Shown one piece after another: positions 20,932 to 24,671 of a stretch of 24,671 nucleotides of DNA. The position numbers and the translations under genes were made by a program. Each line of letters begins with the position of its first letter. Position 1 is the first letter of the stretch. The notes beneath the pieces are model-generated. The model was not told the origin of the DNA. It did no database searches and saw only the letters and a list, made by a program, of their open reading frames with translations. The DNA is from Reticulitermes lucifugus (lineage: Eukaryota; Arthropoda; Insecta; Blattodea; Rhinotermitidae), in NCBI GenBank assembly GCA_026260175.1, contig JAKCWW010006031.1, forward strand, positions 9,341 to 34,011, in the 5' to 3' direction.

Positions 20932-21190
20932 GACCCAAGAATGAGCCTTGCAATACTCTATGTTTCATTTCCCTGTTAGAAGAAATATATTTATTCTGTA
21001 TGCAGTTTCTACAATCAATTTGGTCTATTTCAACAAACTCTTCTCTGTGGGTCAAATATGATTTGAACCACAAGTTTGTTATACCTCTTATACCATAGGA
21101 ATCCAGTTTATCCAGTACTATGTTATGATATATGACATCGTATGCTTTTGTCAAATAAAAAATTATTCCAATATGATACAGCAGCAGGAT
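19950..21190 (-). pseudogene. Decayed LINE: 3' part of a jockey-like reverse transcriptase
   Basis: Minus-strand translation over several frames gives non-LTR reverse transcriptase blocks in order: LTKAYDVIYHNIVLDKL (usual LTKAFDTVDH), YGIRGITNLWFKSYL, HRVLQGSFLG (usual GVPQGSILG), then, after a simple repeat, DLPLNIQGENLVLFADDTNLL, with the catalytic FADD at 20812-20829. C-terminal blocks follow (SLNEVMDPCVIRSIYY, a PDHIKK-like stretch, IKSFK-like). Several stops and frameshifts disable it. It ends in an A/T-rich 3' UTR near 19950. The 5' two thirds, including the endonuclease, are missing, as is usual for 5'-truncated LINE copies. It has the same direction as dumpy. Confidence 0.85.
20870..20935. 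repeat. Compound microsatellite (TA)n(GA)n(CAGA)n inside LINE
   Basis: Plus strand: about 14 TA, then about 11 GA, then three CAGA units. It lies exactly between the QGSFLG and DLPLN blocks of the LINE reverse transcriptase. The coding sequence there (PLLFLIYIN in relatives) is itself rich in CTC/CTT and TATATA, which could have seeded the expansion. Confidence 0.95.
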
Positions 21191-22429
21191 ATTCTGAAAC
21201 GTCAGTACACATATACCAGATTATACAGTGCCACATCCCAGAAGAAAAAATGTTAAGGGTTAAAAAATCTCATATTAAACTTTACTGACTGTGTGCTGCA
21301 CTAATGGAATGGCATAGGCATGCAGTACAGATGGGCCAAGAGTTCAGTCTTTTCAATAATAATAATATTACCACCAAGTTGAAATCAAGCAACCTGTGTC
21401 ATAGTACTAGTGAATTTAAAATTCCCCATTCCTACATGATAAAGGGTAACAACTTCCATATTTGGCTTCTTCCAAATACATGACAAGCATATACATTATA
21501 TTTACTGTACTTCTAGGTGTCTATGACATTGTTTCTTTCCTCAAAAAGGCCATATATATTGCATCCCATATTATGCCAGTGCATCTCATACACTGGGAGG
21601 TAATAACGAAATTGAGGTACACATTAGAACCACATAAATTTAATAAATAAATAAACAAATACAAAAATAAATAATTTTGTTATTATAAATAAATAATAAA
21701 TTTTGTTTGCTGAATGCATATGAGGCTGAAAGCTGAATTAAAATGGCTCAGGACAGACTTCAATGGTTGGTTTTGATAAGCACAATAATAAACTCCCAAT
21801 TTCCAAAAAAGGCTAGGAATTTCTTGCACAGGCAAGTGACTATTATTTTCTCAAGAAGTACTGTACTTCATGGAATAAGTTAGTAGTTTATGTAAAACAC
21901 TAAAGTTATACTTTTTAATGCTCTTAAATATGATTGGCCTTACTTATGACTTAGAAAATTTCCAAATGTTTCTTTTCAGAAAGTATGTACCATTTTTAAA
22001 AAATTATTTTATCACTCTGTAATTTTTACTCTTACTTTTGATGTGAAAGTAAGAAAAAACATACCACTTCACATTTCATGTACCCAAATTTTAATGCACA
22101 AAAACAATATTCATAAAAAGATATGCAGGAACTAATAAAAAAAGAAGCACAATCAACTGCATTATACTGACAAGCAATGAATTTCCAAGATATTCCTGGG
22201 AGTCAGTTACATCAGACAAACTAATGTAAAGAGTCAGACATACAGCAGTACTCTGATACCCAATGATCAGAGAAATAGTGCACAATTAATATGAATAGGA
22301 ATGGTCACAAAGTGCTGAGAAGCAAGCATACCAATTATGGCATGAAGAATGATATGACTAGGCACACCTGCGACACCTGTAGTTTACACAACACCATTCT
22401 TTTATCTAGCAATAAATCTTTCCACATAC

Positions 22430-22801
22430 CAGTGCACTCAATGTATGCATTGCCTGTTGTTCCAGGTGGACAGATGCACTTGGGTTGGTGGTCTCTGCCA
22501 ATGCAAACAGCTGTTTCAGCACATGTGTCGCTCTCACAAACAAGTCGACACACTCTGTTCAGCCTGTCGCAAGCTTCATCATCTGCACAGTCCTCATTGT
22601 ACTGACACACAACAGAGACACAGGACAGCAGAGGGTTTCCTTGTGTACCGGCTGGACATACACATTGTGCTCGGTGGGCCTGGACATGACATTCTGCACC
22701 TCTTCCACACTGACCTCCTGACCCGTACGTACAAGGGTTCAAGCAGTTACCATTGATACAGGCCTTGTCATAGACACAGTCTGCGTCCACCTTACATTCC
22801 G
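22430..22801 (-). CDS. dpy: dumpy internal exon w1: two EGF-like modules
   Basis: First dumpy exon met in transcription order. The acceptor is ...TTCTGTACAG and the donor is G|GTATGT; 372 bp, 124 codons, phase 1 at both ends. It encodes two six-cysteine EGF-like units. The first runs from ECKVDADCVYDKAC to GNPLLSC and the second from VVCQYNEDCADDEAC to GNAYIEC. Both have the Dumpy-type order: acidic DADC/NEDC box, KACINGNC or similar, PC, an AxC...H core, CxCPxGxxGN. Dumpy is a very large ZP-anchored fibrous protein of apical extracellular matrix that carries tension at cuticle, tendon-cell and tracheal attachments (family knowledge). The apparent Met just upstream (22814) is intronic and not a start. 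The preceding exon must lie beyond 24671. The assignment is strong because the modules join to eleven further exons in one frame. Confidence 0.9.
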
Positions 22802-22865
22802 CTGTACAGAACAAAAAAAGAAAGATAAATGTTCAGAGAGTTTGTACAACCATGTTACAAACACA

Positions 22866-23040
22866 CAGTAGAACCCTGTTAAGAAGTCTTTCAAGGGACC
22901 AGAGGATTAGGGACTCCTTAAGCGGGAAGACTTATTAAGAGGGAAGCTGATTAAAAGCAATAGGATTTCGAGACTTTAAAAATCAGACTTCTTACAGGGG
23001 AAAACTTCTTATGCGGGGACTTCTTATCCGGGTTCTACTG
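22866..23040. mobile_element. pogo/Tigger-like MITE, 175 bp
   Basis: Ends are inverted copies: CAGTAGAACCCTGTTAAGAAGTC on the left, and the reverse complement of the right end reads CAGTAGAACCCGGATAAGAAGTC (21 of 23 match). The right flank is TA and the left flank CA, consistent with a mutated TA target duplication. CAGTAGAACC ends are typical of invertebrate pogo/Tigger DNA transposons. The interior repeats TAAGAAG-like and TTAAG-GGGAA-like blocks on both strands. There is no transposase, so it is nonautonomous. Confidence 0.75.
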
Positions 23041-23485
23041 TACTTAGTACGAAATACAGGCAGGAAAAAGAAGTTATGTTTCCTCTGCATCCAAGCTTCT
23101 TAACATGGAGGAGTACAGGGTCAGAGAAGCAAGAGTCCACACATTCTTTATTTTCACATTAAATGAACATGAGTGGTAAGTTTCATACTTCAGCTGACTT
23201 TACTCCTGGTGATGCCACCTGTAACATTCAGTGTGCAGAATATGATTAGGTCCTGATTAATTTTGGTCATTGCAGCAGAGAAAATTCTCCATCCCCATTA
23301 CTGGAATTGAAATTACAAATGTCAAGTCCTTATTCACAATCTTTAATTACTGACATATGACAGTTCTAGATAAAATTACGCAAAAATGAAAATTACTGGT
23401 AGTTTACTTGCCTCTAATATATGAATGTATACAGACATCATGATGGCGGAGACAGAATATGTTCCTGCCCACTCTCTGGAGTTTA

Positions 23486-23531
23486 AACACACACACACAC
23501 ACTCACACACACACATACACACACACACACA
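23486..23531. repeat. (CA)n microsatellite, interrupted
   Basis: About 46 bp of AC units interrupted by CTC and CAT substitutions in the repeat-rich right-hand segment. Confidence 0.95.
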
Positions 23532-23574
23532 GATATAACACTAATTTGAAATGAAATCATTACAGAATGGCAAA

Positions 23575-23740
23575 AATTTCAGTAAAAAGATTTTCTCCTT
23601 GCACTCACATAATACTGACATGCTGTTCCTACCCAGCCTCCTGTTCAAGGAGTACTGGAAGGTGCTATTTAATGCTGAGGTTACAAATGAGTGGTGCAAT
23701 AACTCCACTCCCTCATATGTCTTCATGATGTGCACGAGAA
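23575..23740 (+). mobile_element. SINE-1e, 5'-truncated copy
   Basis: Head missing. It contains ACCCAGCCTCCTGTTCAAGG (CAGCCTCCTATTCAATGG in other copies), GTGCTATTTAATGCTGAGG, TGAGTGGTG, then CTCCACTCCCTCATATGTCTTCATGATGTGCACGAG, closely following the 3' end of SINE-1a. The middle is shortened by an internal deletion. Confidence 0.6.
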
Positions 23741-23880
23741 AAATTTTACCTTAAATTTAATTTTTGTAAACGAATGACTACTTTTTTTTATATTACTTTC
23801 ACCGTGCATTTTCAATTCACTTTCTATTAACCCACTAAATGCACTTTCACCTTTAACTATTTAATTTTTTTACAAATTTT

Positions 23881-23923
23881 CCCCTACATACGTTTCGGTC
23901 CATACAGGACCATCATCAGGGGG
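23881..23923 (-). ncRNA. Hammerhead-ribozyme-like motif HH2
   Basis: On the minus strand from 23923: stem I CCCC, perfect core CUGAUGA (complement of 23913-23919), one extra U, stem II GGUCC/GGACC closed by UGUAU, GAAA, ACGUAUGU (minimal stem III, A-U and C-G), A17, stem I GGGG (complement of 23881-23884). Predicted scission lies between the complements of 23885 and 23884. All conserved core bases are present, so this is the best candidate of the four. The only deviation is the extra U next to stem II, shared with HH1. Known relatives are the type I ribozymes of Penelope-like elements; the host element here is not otherwise recognisable. Confidence 0.52.
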
Positions 23924-23944
23924 TACATAAATTACACTTTATTT

Positions 23945-24671
23945 ACATCCATAGGTTCACTCCCCTTTGTTGGTATCTCCACCTTGCCATGGTAGAGGGG
24001 CTTGTGAGTTCCAGTGACCCTGTGAGCTAAGCTGGCGGTAGCATTGCTACCAGTAGGGTCTCCCAAGCCTGACAGATCAAGAGGGTAGGAACCAGACGAA
24101 GAGAGATGCCTAGATGGGAAATCCAATAAAAACTCCCCTGATGTAGGAAGCAGTGACATCAGTAGCGATTTGAAGCACAGAGCAAATGATGCTCAAGATG
24201 GTTCATGATCGTGTAGCAACAGGCGTGACCAAAGTGGTCTGAACGGCTGCTGTACTGTGATGTGGAAAGCAAATGGAAAAACTACCACATTATTATTCCT
24301 GGATAGTCTATTCCAGAAACAGAGACAAATGCGAGATGCTTCCTCTGAGACAAAACAATCCGGAGGTAAACTACTCCCCCATTCGGATCTCCAGGGGGGA
24401 GTGTTTCTAGGGGAGACAGAACGCGGTAAGAGCTACAGCGAGGAATACAGACAAAAGCAGAAGACGCAGGACGAACAGCACAGCTTCAAGACAGGCACTT
24501 GGAACGTAAGGACCTTCAATCAGGGAGGAAAACTCGAAAATTTGAAGACGGAGATGCAGAAGAACGCAGTGTCTGTGCTTGGTGTTAGTGAAGTGCGGTG
24601 GAAGAGTGAAGGTGAAATAAGAAGTGGTGATTATACAGTGTATTATTCTGGGGGTGACAGGGCTGAAAGAG
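23945..24671 (+). mobile_element. Non-LTR retrotransposon (RTE-like), 5' end, cut by window edge
   Basis: The 5' region contains GGTAGAGGGGCTTGTGAGTT, GCTGGCGGTAGCATTGCTAC and GGTAGGGTCTCCCAAGCCTG, a G-rich leader I associate with RTE-type elements of insects, followed by an endonuclease frame. It runs on the plus strand, opposite to dumpy. The start is approximate: the leader begins somewhere after HH2, and no target duplication can be tested because the 3' end is outside the window. Confidence 0.7.
24260..24671 (+). CDS. Retrotransposon endonuclease (APE-type), N-terminal fragment
   Basis: A frame open from 24209 to the last base, with Met at 24260 (MWKANGKTTTLL). The first ~75 residues are a polar leader. 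From 24488 the APE-like endonuclease begins: KTGTWNVRTFNQGGKLENLK, then VSVLGVSEVRWKSEGEI, then SGDYTVYYSGG. TWNVRT carries the catalytic Asn region, and the SEVRW block carries the metal-binding Glu of this family (family knowledge). This endonuclease nicks target DNA to prime reverse transcription. No stop or frameshift is visible in the fragment, so the copy may be young; the reverse transcriptase would lie to the right. Confidence 0.75.
   Translation, partial: MWKANGKTTTLLFLDSLFQKQRQMRDASSETKQSGGKLLPHSDLQGGVFLGETERGKSYSEEYRQKQKTQDEQHSFKTGTWNVRTFNQGGKLENLKTEMQKNAVSVLGVSEVRWKSEGEIRSGDYTVYYSGGDRAER

Larger units (their letters stand above)
19703..22429. other. Intron between w1 and w2
   Basis: 2727-bp intron. 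Almost half is a decayed LINE on the minus strand (about 19950-21190). The part nearest w1 (21200-22429) is A+T-rich, including AAATAAATAAA stretches around 21640-21700, with no recognised gene. Confidence 0.8.
22802..24671. other. Intron upstream of w1, up to the right edge
   Basis: 1870 bp packed with repeats: a pogo-like MITE (22866-23040), a (CA)n tract (23486-23531), SINE-1e (23575-23740), hammerhead-like HH2 (23881-23923) and the 5' end of a non-LTR retrotransposon (from about 23945). No dumpy exon was found. Between 23041 and 23480 I see nothing. Confidence 0.8.

Noticed and set aside
2025..22814. Methionine codons at the start of apparent minus-strand frames (for example 22814, 16054, 12481, 2258)
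   Set aside because: These lie in intron sequence upstream of AG acceptors. Reading through in-frame intron made the frames look like independent small genes. All are internal exons of one gene.
23932..24159. 75-codon minus-strand frame
   Set aside because: It is antisense to the leader of the plus-strand retrotransposon. It has no domain, and its length follows from the G-rich leader.

Overview
The window looks like nuclear DNA of an insect or close arthropod relative. Small coding exons with GT-AG borders sit in A+T-rich introns full of retroposons, and the coding sequence has the signature modules of the giant apical matrix protein Dumpy. The order of insect cannot be fixed from the sequence. 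The intron size and TE load suggest a large hemimetabolous genome, which is inference only.

One gene dominates. Twelve internal exons of a dumpy (dpy) gene lie on the minus strand between 22801 and 2033. In transcription order they are: w1 22801-22430, w2 19702-19481, w3 18804-18613, w4 17219-17013, w5 16035-15850, w6 14261-13671, w7 12465-12277, w8 11451-10690, w9 8427-8062, w10 4977-4774, w11 3384-3136, w12 2224-2033. All begin after AG and end before GT. All have length divisible by 3 and every junction is phase 1. Joined, they give one stop-free frame of 1244 codons with no start or stop codon, so both ends of the gene are outside the window. The protein is a chain of six-cysteine EGF-like modules and DPY modules in a higher-order order: EGF, EGF, DPY, then a shortened EGF with a PCNCG core. 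w11 is a different Gly/Cys hairpin module. w12 resembles the EGF unit close to the C-terminal ZP domain, so the ZP and membrane exons probably lie beyond the left edge.

The remaining ~21 kb is intron or flanking repeat sequence. It holds at least five copies of one tRNA-derived SINE family (SINE-1), two copies of a second (SINE-2, one containing an 81-base N gap), a decayed jockey-like LINE reverse transcriptase on the minus strand (about 19950-21190), and a pogo/Tigger-like MITE (22866-23040). The right edge holds the 5' end of a non-LTR retrotransposon with an open endonuclease frame on the plus strand. There is also a nearly perfect 72-bp inverted repeat (1083-1359) and simple repeats.

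The least ordinary signal is a family of four hammerhead-ribozyme-like motifs (1461-1504, 5049-5088, 9612-9650, 23881-23923). Stem I differs between them but remains complementary. They resemble the ribozymes carried by Penelope-like elements and retrozymes, but each has one extra base beside stem II, so catalytic activity is unproven.
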